DNA of 64,000 bases, from positions 1 to 64,000 of the forward strand of contig JACPNQ010000006.1 of assembly GCA_016185425.1 (NCBI GenBank), read 5' to 3'. This document shows positions 9,965 to 18,207 of the stretch, in pieces (the stretch's first letter is position 1; each line of letters opens with the position of its first letter). This DNA is from Acidobacteriota bacterium (GTDB lineage: Bacteria > Acidobacteriota > Terriglobia > Bryobacterales > Bryobacteraceae). Position numbers and translations under genes: made by a program. The notes under the pieces were generated by a model. The model made no database searches. It was not told where the DNA came from and saw nothing but the letters and a program-made list of their open reading frames with translations.

Positions 9965-10507
9965 ATGGGAAACCAAGACGAGGAGCGGTTCGCGTCAGAG
10001 GTGCGGCGAATTCGTGGAGGGCCGAGGAGCGATGAAAGGCCCGCTGGTCTGGGGACGGTACGATTCCTAGTGGCGTGCCCATTTGGTTCGTCACTGGTCT
10101 TGGAAAAAGCGCGAGCCGTCATGAGCATCGTGGCCTCACAATCAATGCAAGGGTGGCCCGACGAAACAACCTGGACGCTGTTCTTGCCAGCTTGGTTTGT
10201 TGAAGCCTGCCCGCCAGAACTGAGCGGAGCCGAAATGACGGCCCACCTGGATCGGTGGAGGCAGATGTCCCCGGAAGAACAGGCAAAGACAGAAGAGGAG
10301 CGGTCATGGCCGCTTGCGGATTGGCTCTATTGGATGGATCCTTCCCGACGGCGGTGGTGGTGGTGGGACGCGCAGGAATTGCCCGATCTCGATCACATAG
10401 TGTTAGCGGTGGAAGTGAATGATTGGCCGTTCCCATGGGGTGCACTTCGATGGCTGTTTCGCGCCGCGGGCGCGAGCTCGGTAGTGGCTGAAGAAGAGTC
10501 GCAGTAG
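9965..10507 (+). CDS. Putative immunity protein for the RHS tip
   Basis: The gene starts 2 nt after the RHS stop, a spacing typical of toxin-immunity pairs. It encodes 180 residues, has no signal peptide, and is tryptophan-rich and acidic toward the C-terminus (RRRWWWWDAQELPDLDHIV, then NDWPFPWGALRWLF). No family is recognised. The role is inferred from position alone: a cytosolic protein that binds and neutralises the C-terminal domain of the RHS protein. An internal ATG at 10122 could give a shorter product, but the upstream residues look coding. Confidence 0.6.
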   Translation: MGNQDEERFASEVRRIRGGPRSDERPAGLGTVRFLVACPFGSSLVLEKARAVMSIVASQSMQGWPDETTWTLFLPAWFVEACPPELSGAEMTAHLDRWRQMSPEEQAKTEEERSWPLADWLYWMDPSRRRWWWWDAQELPDLDHIVLAVEVNDWPFPWGALRWLFRAAGASSVVAEEESQ

Positions 10508-10511
10508 CTAA

Positions 10512-10895
10512 GGGTCTGAGTGCCAAGATGCGCCAATAACTCCGGTAGGGCCGACGTTCCGCGAGCGACCAGGTGGGACCGAGGGTGTAGGACAGTTCTC
10601 TCAGCAGGAGCTTGAGGACCTGCAGATCAATTTCTCGCCCACCGCCACGGCGACATTTTTCACTTGCCGTAGCGGCTGAGGCGCCGACTCATTTGCCGCT
10701 AGGTTCGCGAACGCTCAGGGGGTCACGACGTATGGATTTCAGGAATACCTCTCTCCCTCGACGCTTCCCGACGCGCGAATAATCCCGGGTCCCGGAACTC
10801 CGAAAAGCCTATACTTCGTCGATGGACCGTCGTTCAGCAACGGGAATTTCCGGACCCACATGCTATTCCGTCCCGCCAGACCTCCAGTCCAGTAA
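10512..10895 (+). pseudogene. Orphan RHS toxin tip, interrupted by TGA
   Basis: One frame stays open from 10512 to a TAA at 10893-10895 except for a single TGA at 10677. It reads ...GQFSQQELEDLQINFSPTAT and FFTCRSG, then the stop, then GADSFAARFANAQGVTTYG and later KSLYFVDG. There is no start codon with a ribosome site. The F-x-x-C-x-x-G...F-A-x-x-F-A-x-x-x-G-V-x-x-Y-G layout resembles caspase/CHAT-like hydrolase tips attached to RHS proteins, with the Cys as possible nucleophile (inference). It lies between the first immunity gene and a second candidate immunity gene, as expected for a displaced silent tip that needs recombination to be expressed. The stop suggests decay. Confidence 0.6.
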
Positions 10896-10908
10896 GGTTT
10901 GGACTGCA

Positions 10909-11382
10909 ATGAAACCTGAAGAAACTGGCAAATCTACGGCCCGGTTTGGCATTATCAAGATCGGTCTGTGCATAGCTGGCATTGCATGGTTGTTTTGGCC
11001 CAGTCAACCAGCAATCATACGCATCGGCGAACCGGGTTCGATCCGCGGCGAGGTCTTGCTGTTCATCGCGAATCCGCTCCGCGATAGGGCGCCGGAAGAA
11101 ACAACCGAGCGCCTCCTGCTGATGTTACGGCAGGGCCGGTGTATAGAAGCCTTCAAATTTGCAGGGGAGGACGACGCCCTAATCAAGGAGGCGTGCAACG
11201 CTCGGGCGGCCAGCCTCCCCGTTCTCAGATGGAAGTTTATCGATCGCGTTGATCACAAGGGCATCGTCAATCCTCAGTATCGGTGTGAGCTTCGCGCGTG
11301 GGAGGAGTACATGAGCGTGAAACTCATGAAGTCGGGCAATGAGTGGCGCACCGTCTCTTGGGCCTTCCCGCCGGGTGCTTAA
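10909..11382 (+). CDS. Membrane-anchored protein, candidate immunity partner of the orphan tip
   Basis: The ATG at 10909 gives 157 residues and is 13 nt after the orphan tip. Residues about 13-33 form one transmembrane anchor (GIIKIGLCIAGIAWLFW). The rest is an alpha+beta domain of about 110 residues with LLLMLRQGRCIEAFKFAG near its start and RCELRAWEEYMSVKLMKSG, then WRTVSWAF at the end, a layout like NTF2-fold DUFs. An immunity role against a periplasmic or membrane-acting toxin is inferred only from its place after the tip remnant. It could equally be a general membrane-anchored protein. Confidence 0.55.
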   Translation: MKPEETGKSTARFGIIKIGLCIAGIAWLFWPSQPAIIRIGEPGSIRGEVLLFIANPLRDRAPEETTERLLLMLRQGRCIEAFKFAGEDDALIKEACNARAASLPVLRWKFIDRVDHKGIVNPQYRCELRAWEEYMSVKLMKSGNEWRTVSWAFPPGA

Positions 11383-11398
11383 AACCAGATCGCATGGA

Positions 11399-11437
11399 CA
11401 ATTTACCGGCAAGGAACGGGATCAAGAGGCGGGGCTG
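11399..11437 (+). pseudogene. Remnant of an RHS core (FTGKERD motif)
   Basis: Reading from 11399 gives QFTGKERDQEAGL, which matches the core of the RHS gene upstream (FTGKERDGETGL at about nt 9107-9142), then the similarity stops and a TAA follows at 11450. Seven consecutive identical residues plus the D-x-E-x-G-L continuation are very unlikely by chance. It is a scar of a second RHS core left behind the orphan tip and its partner, so this stretch (11383-11651) is non-coding debris of the RHS locus. Confidence 0.65.
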
Positions 11438-11651
11438 GGAGCTTGGTTGTAAAACTCTGCTCCGTGTTCGCTGCAGACTCTCGTAATTCCGAGATTATTG
11501 CTCCCAGCTTGGTGCGGGGGCCCTCCGTTCTGGCAGCGTCCTTCGTCATCTCACCAGAATACCCCTCAACCATCTTCGCGCCTTGTCCGCCAGATGCCCC
11601 AGTCGCACCACACCGCAATCGAGAGGCATACAATGACCGAACAGGTGAGCT

Positions 11652-12662
11652 ATGAAACTGTTCCTTGTCGCATTGTTATTCCTTATCCCCCTGCTGGCTG
11701 AAAGAAAACAGGGGAGCCCGCTGGAGCATCTGCCGAAGTCCATGCAGATGCTTACCCATTTCGGCGAGCGGGCCGATTTCTCCCCGGACAACAGCCGCAT
11801 CGCCTTCATGGCGAAAAGCTTTGGCGACGCGTTTGTGATTGACCTCAAGACGAAGATCATCCGCTGCCTGACCTGCAGCGTGCCGGGCGCGGCGTTTCTG
11901 CGCATCATGCACTTGAGCGATGGCAACTACATTCTCATCGGCCCCGAACGGTTCAGCGATATCCGCACCAGCCGCCGCCGCGACAACGAGTTGTGGTTCC
12001 TCAGCAAAGAGCCAGGCTCAAAGCCAGTCAAGCTGGGGCAGAAGATGAGCGAAGGGGCGGCGATATCGAAAAAGCAGTTGAGAATGTCGTGGTCCGAGAC
12101 GCCGGCGCAGTTTCCGGAACTCCCCGCGGGTTATTCCCGGATCGTCGTGGCCGACTTGCAATACAACGCCGGTAAGTTGACGGTCCTGCATAAGAAGACG
12201 GTGTTTGAGAGTAAGTCGGCAGATTGCGTCGCGGAGTCCCAGGATTTCTACGATAACGACGAAAAGCTTACGTTCACCTGTTACCGGCCGAAGGGGTTGG
12301 GTGGTGTCATGGGGCTGGATCTGAAAACAGGCAAGGTGACGGATTTCTCGCAGGCGGACTCCATCTATAACGAGGTAGAAGGCATTTTCCCGGACGGGAA
12401 ATACACGTTGGTCGAGTCGTCCAAGCAGGTGGAGACGCTCGGCGGACAGCATGGCTCGCACGAGATCGATATCTGGAAACTGCGGATGGACGGGACCGGG
12501 AAGGATTTTGTCCGCGTCACTCACTTCAATGACTACGAGGGATGGAAGGCGTCGAATCCCGTTGTTTCCACCGACGGCCGATACATGGCGTTCCAGGTGG
12601 CCCGCACGGCCGACGAAGCAGGCGTCGGTTACGGCATTGTGCTGATGACCTTGCCGAAGTAA
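11652..12662 (+). CDS. Secreted TolB/PD40-like beta-propeller protein
   Basis: This 336-residue protein has a signal peptide (MKLFLVALLFLIPLLA). PD40/WD40-like blades follow: RADFSPDNSRIAFMAKS (residues about 40-56), then IYNEVEGIFPDGKYTLVESS and SNPVVSTDGRYMAFQVAR near the end. These are the S-P-D-G-x-x-I/L-x-F blade signatures of TolB-type propellers. The number of blades suggests a complete six-bladed domain and no second catalytic domain. An AGGTGA lies just before the ATG. It would sit in the periplasm or outside the cell; substrate unknown. It has no clear operon partner, since the next gene starts about 118 nt on. Confidence 0.75.
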   Translation: MKLFLVALLFLIPLLAERKQGSPLEHLPKSMQMLTHFGERADFSPDNSRIAFMAKSFGDAFVIDLKTKIIRCLTCSVPGAAFLRIMHLSDGNYILIGPERFSDIRTSRRRDNELWFLSKEPGSKPVKLGQKMSEGAAISKKQLRMSWSETPAQFPELPAGYSRIVVADLQYNAGKLTVLHKKTVFESKSADCVAESQDFYDNDEKLTFTCYRPKGLGGVMGLDLKTGKVTDFSQADSIYNEVEGIFPDGKYTLVESSKQVETLGGQHGSHEIDIWKLRMDGTGKDFVRVTHFNDYEGWKASNPVVSTDGRYMAFQVARTADEAGVGYGIVLMTLPK

Positions 12663-12780
12663 TTCCGGCTTGCGAGTTTACAAGCCGATTGCCTAAGCGG
12701 GGTAGCGGTAGTGATATTCTCGCGGGCGGTAGCGGCAGGGGTGGCGCCAGCCCGGTGTTCGAGAATCCGAAGGAGTGGCC

Positions 12781-15700
12781 ATGAAGAGATCCGCAGTAGC
12801 CTTCGCCAGTTTGATTGTGGCGTGCGCAGGCAGCGTGTTTGCGCAGCAAACGACGGCAACATATCATGCCGTTGTCACTGACAGTTCCGGGGCGTTGGTT
12901 CCCTCCGCCACGGTGACGATGACGCATCAGGAGATGGGCACGGTGGTGGTGCGGCCGGCCAACGCGCAGGGGGAGGCGACGTTCGACTTCCTGAAGGTCG
13001 GCACGTATCGAATCCGGATAGAAGCGCCGGGTTTCAAACGGTTGGAGAGCACGGGGCTCGAACTGTCGGCGGCGCAGAATGTGCGGCAGACCTATTTGCT
13101 CGAAGTGGGGTCGACGAATGAGACCGTGACGGTAGAGGCCGGCGCGCCGCTAATCAATACTGTCTCGTCTGAGCAGCTCAATACCTTTGACAAGGCAAAG
13201 ATCGGCGAGCTGCCGATCTTCCGCCGCAATTACACCAACCTGCTTTCTATCAATACGGGCGTGACAATGGCGCCGGAAGGCGTGCGGATGAACGGAGTGG
13301 GAAAGAATGGCGTCTCCTACACCGTGGACGGCACCGACGCGGGCGGCAATCCGGAAGGGCGCTACTCGTCGAATTACCTGCAGCCGAACCTGATCGACAT
13401 CATGAGCATCGAGGCGATTCAGGAGGTGCACACCATCAAGGGCGTGCCTCCCGCCGAATACGGCAACATGGTGGCCGGCCAAGTGAACCTGTTGAGCCGG
13501 TCAGGGACGAACGTGCTGCACGGAAGCTTGTTTGAGAACTTCCGCGCCGAGGAGCTCGACGCTCGCCACCAGCGGCTGACCGACAAGCCGGGGCTAAGCT
13601 TCAATCAGTTCGGCGGTTCGCTGGGCGGAGCGGTGAAAAAGGATCGCATCTTTTTATTCGGTGTGTATGAGGGATATCGCGACCGGGCCTTCTCTCTCGT
13701 GCAGGAAACGCTGCTGACTTCGCGGCTGCGGGACGAGGCGATCCGCGCGAATCCGAGCTACAAACTCTACCTGGATTTCATCCCGCTGCCGAACCAGCCG
13801 GTAGGGCCGAACGATGACACGGGGCTCTATATCAAGCCGAGCTCTTCCAAGCGAAACGACAATCACATGGATGTGAAGAGCGACTTCCGGTTCGGGAGAT
13901 CCAGCACGCTGACGTTGAGCTACACGCGCGGGCGGCCGGACCAGTTGCTACCGCGGCACTATATCAACGGCGCCAACGACCGCACGTTCCGCATTTGGGA
14001 CGAGCGCGGCACAGCGAGCTACACGACGGGCGGGCCAAGCTGGACGTCCGAAACACGCTACGGCTATCACTTGACGGATATGCACCGCGAGGACGCGTTC
14101 TTCTTCCAGCAGTTCGATCCGATCAACAAAACGGAGGTGCTGCCGTTCGGCCGGCGCGTGCCGCGGTTGAGTTATCCGGGCGTCGCGAATCCGGACCAGG
14201 AGCTGTACCTGATGGAGGGCCGTACCTACAACTTCGACCAGAAGTACTCGCGCCACCTGGGCGACCACTCTCTGAAATTCGGCTTCACGGTCCGGCGCGA
14301 CTGCTGCCGGCGCAATAATCCGGAGGCGGTGAACATCGCCTACAGCACGCGCGCGGACTTCATCAACAACGTGACAAACACCGTGGGACCGACGTATGGC
14401 AACGGCGACTACACCGCGAAGATGTACCAGATCGGCGCGTTCGCCCAGACCGATTGGCGCGTGCGGAAGAACCTGACGCTGAACCTTGGCGTCCGCTACG
14501 ACTTCTTCTCTCACCTGGTGCCGGAGGCCAGCGAGAAGGCGCCGGGGACGGGGATCTACAATCCGGACGGTCTGTTGGATTCGAATTTCAATGTGGGCAA
14601 GATTCGTCCGCGCGACAATCCCTATGAATCCGACGGCTGGGTGAACCTCGGGCCGCGCATCGGCTTTGCCTACAACGTGGGCGGCAAAAGCAAGACGGTG
14701 CTGCGCGGCGGATTCGGCATGTTGTTCCAGGGCCAGGTGGCGGGCGCGATGTGGGCGCACGTGCAACCTACGGCATCCGCTCCGTTCCGCTTCAACTTCA
14801 TCCGGGCGGACACGACGCGGCTGGGAATCAAGTGGCCGACCTACAACGACGACCTGATCAAGATCATCGACTCGGAGACCAAGGCGCGCGGGTGGATCAA
14901 TACGTTCTCGGTGGTGGATCCGCACTTGCAGAATCCGTACACGATGCAATACACCTTTGGCGTTCAGCGCGAGATCAACTCGACCCTCGCGTTTGAGACC
15001 GGGCTTGTCGGCGTGCGCGGGGTGAAGTTCCTCATGCAGCGGTGGATGAACGAGCCCAGCCGCACGACGGGCTTGCGGCCGAATCCGCTGCTCAACGTGA
15101 ACTACTATGTGGATTCGACGCAGCAATCGTCCTACGTCTCCTGGCAGTCGTCGCTGCGGAAGCGCTTCGCGCACGGGCTGAGCGGCAGCGTTCACTACAC
15201 GTGGGGCAAGGGCCTTTCCACCGGCGGCGGCGACATTGGGGCCTACTACCAGGGGGATGCCGACTCGCGGACGCAGGACTTCTTCAATCCGCGCGCCGAC
15301 CGTGGACCGAACACCGGCGACATCACGCACTATATGACCGGCGAATGGACCTACACGGTGCCGCGGCTTCGCGCTTCCGACAATCCGTTTGCGAAGGCCG
15401 TGTTCGGCGGCTGGATGGTGTCCGGCATTCTGCTCGCAAGGACCGGCGGAGCGGTGCAGCTCTCGCAAACCGGCACTGGACTGAACGTCTCGCGGCCAGA
15501 CTACAACGGCAAGCAGGTCTATCTCGACGATTACCGGAAGACGCTACGTTATTTGAATTTTGACGCGTTCGCTCTGGTGCCGATCAGCCCCACGTCGCGG
15601 ATTGCCGTGCGTCCGGGCAATGTTGGGAACAACGCCATCCGGGAGCCGGGCGCGTGGAACCTGAATGTGTCGATCAGCAAGGAGTTCGCGCTGGTGGAGC

Positions 15701-15855
15701 GGATGCGGATGCGTTTCGGCATGGACGGGTTCAACTTCTTCAACCACACGAACCTGACTGGCCTAATCACGAGCATCAATAACCGGTTCTTCGGCGAGCT
15801 GCAGAACACCACCGGAGCGCGGCAGATTCAGTTGAATGCGCGGCTGAGCTGGTGA
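12781..15855 (+). CDS. Oar-like TonB-dependent outer-membrane receptor
   Basis: The ATG at 12781 is preferred over GTG at 12775 because AAGGAG at 12770-12775 fits it as ribosome site. It gives 1024 residues with signal peptide (MKRSAVAFASLIVACAGSVFA). Residues about 25-110 are a carboxypeptidase-regulatory domain (DSSGALVPSATVTMTHQ, FLKVGTYRIRIEAPGFK). Residues about 115-230 are a plug-like domain, then a long beta-barrel ends in the aromatic LSW expected of outer-membrane barrels. This architecture is the Oar-like receptor group common in Acidobacteriota, thought to import oligosaccharides or peptides. No TonB box was pinned down. It meets the next gene tail to tail with 1 nt between stops. 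Confidence 0.9.
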   Translation: MKRSAVAFASLIVACAGSVFAQQTTATYHAVVTDSSGALVPSATVTMTHQEMGTVVVRPANAQGEATFDFLKVGTYRIRIEAPGFKRLESTGLELSAAQNVRQTYLLEVGSTNETVTVEAGAPLINTVSSEQLNTFDKAKIGELPIFRRNYTNLLSINTGVTMAPEGVRMNGVGKNGVSYTVDGTDAGGNPEGRYSSNYLQPNLIDIMSIEAIQEVHTIKGVPPAEYGNMVAGQVNLLSRSGTNVLHGSLFENFRAEELDARHQRLTDKPGLSFNQFGGSLGGAVKKDRIFLFGVYEGYRDRAFSLVQETLLTSRLRDEAIRANPSYKLYLDFIPLPNQPVGPNDDTGLYIKPSSSKRNDNHMDVKSDFRFGRSSTLTLSYTRGRPDQLLPRHYINGANDRTFRIWDERGTASYTTGGPSWTSETRYGYHLTDMHREDAFFFQQFDPINKTEVLPFGRRVPRLSYPGVANPDQELYLMEGRTYNFDQKYSRHLGDHSLKFGFTVRRDCCRRNNPEAVNIAYSTRADFINNVTNTVGPTYGNGDYTAKMYQIGAFAQTDWRVRKNLTLNLGVRYDFFSHLVPEASEKAPGTGIYNPDGLLDSNFNVGKIRPRDNPYESDGWVNLGPRIGFAYNVGGKSKTVLRGGFGMLFQGQVAGAMWAHVQPTASAPFRFNFIRADTTRLGIKWPTYNDDLIKIIDSETKARGWINTFSVVDPHLQNPYTMQYTFGVQREINSTLAFETGLVGVRGVKFLMQRWMNEPSRTTGLRPNPLLNVNYYVDSTQQSSYVSWQSSLRKRFAHGLSGSVHYTWGKGLSTGGGDIGAYYQGDADSRTQDFFNPRADRGPNTGDITHYMTGEWTYTVPRLRASDNPFAKAVFGGWMVSGILLARTGGAVQLSQTGTGLNVSRPDYNGKQVYLDDYRKTLRYLNFDAFALVPISPTSRIAVRPGNVGNNAIREPGAWNLNVSISKEFALVERMRMRFGMDGFNFFNHTNLTGLITSINNRFFGELQNTTGARQIQLNARLSW

Positions 15856-15856
15856 G

Positions 15857-17080
15857 CTAGGGCAGGGGAACGATCCCCATCCAGAAGAGGCTGCCGGCGG
15901 TAGTGTCGACGTCGTACTTGTTCGCGAAGTCGAGCCTGCCGCCGGCCCGCACCCGGTAGACAACGAGGCTGGCCGGCGTTGCATTTGGAATGGCGGTCTG
16001 GTTGGCCGCGACCAGGACGCGGGCAGCCGGGTCAAGGGCGAAGGTCCGGGGCTCGGCGCCGCGCGTGTCCGCATTTTGTATGCGGGTCGGCCTGCCGGTC
16101 TGGGAGTCTATCGAGTAGACGGCGATGCTGTTCTCGCCGCCGCCGTGAATGGCTTTTCCGTCCGGATTGGCGGCGGCGGAGCGATTGGCCTGGTAGATGA
16201 CTTTTCCGTTCGGATGCACGTGGAGCGTCCCGGCGATCTGCCGGATTACCTGGCGGGCCGGATCGGCCAGGCTGTCGACGGTGAAGGATGGTTTCGGGCT
16301 GAAGCTGCCATCGGCGGTCATGGTGTACAGCTCGAGCTTATTCTGGCGCTCGAGCGAGACATAGACCCAGGGTTTCGCCGGGTGAAAATCGAGGTGGCGA
16401 GGCTGGTAGTTGACGCCGCCGTTGGGTGCGATTGAATCCTTATTCGTGAGCGCGCCGTTGGCGTAGTTGTAGATTTTCAGCGCGCCGCGGTCTTCTGCTT
16501 TCTCCTTCGTGGGGCCGTTGCCGCGTGTGACAAGGATCGCCGATTTGTTCGTTGGGTGAACGCGAATCTGGTGGCCGTAGACACCGGTATCGAGTGGACC
16601 GGATTGAGAGACTGGCGCGCCGATAGTGCCGTCCTGATTCAAACGATGCACAGTCACGGCGCTGGGGTCGTTGTAGGCGATGAGAATGTGTGTTCCCGTA
16701 TGGTCGACCGTAATGTGGATGGGGCGCGAGGGCAATGCAATCGTTGGGCCGGCCGGTTCCAGGGCACCGGTGCGCGGGTCGATGCGAAACGCGCCGGCGC
16801 CGTGCGTCTTGCCGCGCGGGGCAACAGCGGCTCCGGGAGCCGTAGCCGCCGCGCCGCCGTCACTCCAGACGACATAGAGGAATCGTCGCGAAGGGTGAGG
16901 CCATGCGTATTGGATGTTCGCCGGAACGCGAATCGTGTTGCGCTTGACGAGCGTGCCGGAGTCCGTGTTGATGTCGTACCGCGCCAGTTCGGGCCCGGTG
17001 GATGCGTAGAGCACGCTTCGTGTCTGTGCTGGAGCGAGGCCGAGGGAGAGGAGGAAGGGGAGAATGATCCGGAGGTTCAA
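15857..17080 (-). CDS. Secreted lactonase-family seven-bladed propeller protein
   Basis: This 407-residue protein has a signal peptide (MNLRIILPFLLSLGLAPAQ). It has repeated blades such as RFLYVVWSDG, RPIHITVDHTGTHILIAYN, QIRVHPTNKSAILVTRG, RHLDFHPAKPWVYVSLE and TLHVHPNGKVIYQANR. The H-P-x-x-K/R-x-x-x-Y/V pattern is typical of the 6-phosphogluconolactonase/YncE-like propeller family (Pfam lactonase). Cytosolic members hydrolyse 6-phosphogluconolactone; this secreted one probably acts on another lactone or only binds. The gene is monocistronic between two oppositely directed genes. Confidence 0.85.
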   Translation of the reverse strand: MNLRIILPFLLSLGLAPAQTRSVLYASTGPELARYDINTDSGTLVKRNTIRVPANIQYAWPHPSRRFLYVVWSDGGAAATAPGAAVAPRGKTHGAGAFRIDPRTGALEPAGPTIALPSRPIHITVDHTGTHILIAYNDPSAVTVHRLNQDGTIGAPVSQSGPLDTGVYGHQIRVHPTNKSAILVTRGNGPTKEKAEDRGALKIYNYANGALTNKDSIAPNGGVNYQPRHLDFHPAKPWVYVSLERQNKLELYTMTADGSFSPKPSFTVDSLADPARQVIRQIAGTLHVHPNGKVIYQANRSAAANPDGKAIHGGGENSIAVYSIDSQTGRPTRIQNADTRGAEPRTFALDPAARVLVAANQTAIPNATPASLVVYRVRAGGRLDFANKYDVDTTAGSLFWMGIVPLP

Positions 17081-17178
17081 GGTGATCGCCTGTCGCGGGT
17101 CATTGTATCCCGCTTTACGGAGTCCGCTGAACGGGGAGTTGCGGGCCTGGTTCGCGCTGGTTTTCGCGAGTGGAGATA

Positions 17179-18189
17179 ATGCAAGCTATGACTTTTTTCC
17201 GGCCGGTATTTTTTCTATGCGCGATGGTGTTGACCGCGGCCGAGCCGCCTACGGCGGAGATCGGAAACGGAAAGATACGCGCCAAGTTCTACCTGCCGGA
17301 CGCGGCTAATGGCTTTTATCGCGGGACACGGTTCGACTGGTCCGGTGTGATCTTCGATTTCACGGCGAATGGGCACTCCTACTACGGGCCGTGGTTTACG
17401 AAACGGAGCTCGACGGTTCGCGATTTCGTCTATGAAGGGGATGATATCGTGGCGGGTCCGTGCAGCTCGACGATGGGGCCCGCCGATGAGTTTCGACCTC
17501 TGGGATACGATGCGGCGAAGCCGGGCGAGACGTTCGTGAAGATCGGCGTGGGCGCGCTGCGAAAGGCCGGCGCCGTGCCCTACGATGCATTCCGCGTGTA
17601 CGAGATCGCCGACCATGGCAAATGGACGACGCGCCGGCGTGCCGATTCGATCGAATTCACGCAGGAGCTCCGGGACGATTCCTCGGGGTATGCCTACGTA
17701 TACCGGAAGACGATTCGCCTGATCAAAGGCAAGAGTGAGATGGCAATGATCCACAGCTTGAGGAATACGGGGAAAAAGGCGATCGAGACGCCGGTGTACA
17801 ACCATAATTTTCTGGTGCTGGATGGGAAGGGCCCGGGGCCGGGCGCGGTGATTACATTCCCCTTCGCGGTGCGCTCATCGCGGCGGCCCAATTCGGAACT
17901 GGCCGAGATTCAGGGGAACCGGATTGTCTACACGAAGGCGCTTACGGGGCGCGATGTGGTGACCTGCCCGGTCGAGGGGTTCGGCGAGGCTGTTTCCGAC
18001 CACGAGATCCGGATCGAAAACAGCGGGTTGAAAGCAGGGATGAGCATACAAGGGGACCGGCCATTGCGCAGCATCAACTTGTGGTCGATCCGGAGCAATA
18101 TTTCGGTGGAGCCGTTTGTGGGGGTGTCCGTAGAGCCGGGGAAGGAGTTTCGGTGGACGAGTACGTATAAGTACTATGCGGTGCCGTGA
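17179..18189 (+). CDS. Secreted galactose-mutarotase-like protein
   Basis: Possible starts are GTG 17170, ATG 17179 and ATG 17188. GTGGAG at 17170-17175 sits close to 17179, and all give a signal peptide (FFRPVFFLCAMVLTAAE). The product of about 336 residues is beta-rich: IGNGKIRAKFYLPDAANG, then GVIFDFTANGHSYYGPWF, then a middle VYNHNFLVLDG. This resembles aldose 1-epimerase/galactose-mutarotase superfamily proteins, but the catalytic His/Glu set was not confirmed. A role in binding or isomerising a sugar in the periplasm is inferred. The divergent start of the previous gene is about 100 nt away. Confidence 0.6.
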   Translation: MQAMTFFRPVFFLCAMVLTAAEPPTAEIGNGKIRAKFYLPDAANGFYRGTRFDWSGVIFDFTANGHSYYGPWFTKRSSTVRDFVYEGDDIVAGPCSSTMGPADEFRPLGYDAAKPGETFVKIGVGALRKAGAVPYDAFRVYEIADHGKWTTRRRADSIEFTQELRDDSSGYAYVYRKTIRLIKGKSEMAMIHSLRNTGKKAIETPVYNHNFLVLDGKGPGPGAVITFPFAVRSSRRPNSELAEIQGNRIVYTKALTGRDVVTCPVEGFGEAVSDHEIRIENSGLKAGMSIQGDRPLRSINLWSIRSNISVEPFVGVSVEPGKEFRWTSTYKYYAVP

Positions 18190-18207
18190 GGGGCAATGCT
18201 GCCCTTG

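Noticed and set aside
11403..11633. Minus-strand frame in the gap before the TolB-like gene
   Set aside because: It has no ribosome site or homology, and the plus strand here holds the RHS core scar.
13948..15468. 506-codon open frame on the minus strand
   Set aside because: It lies antisense within the Oar-like receptor gene; the translation is Arg/His/Val-rich shadow sequence without any motif.
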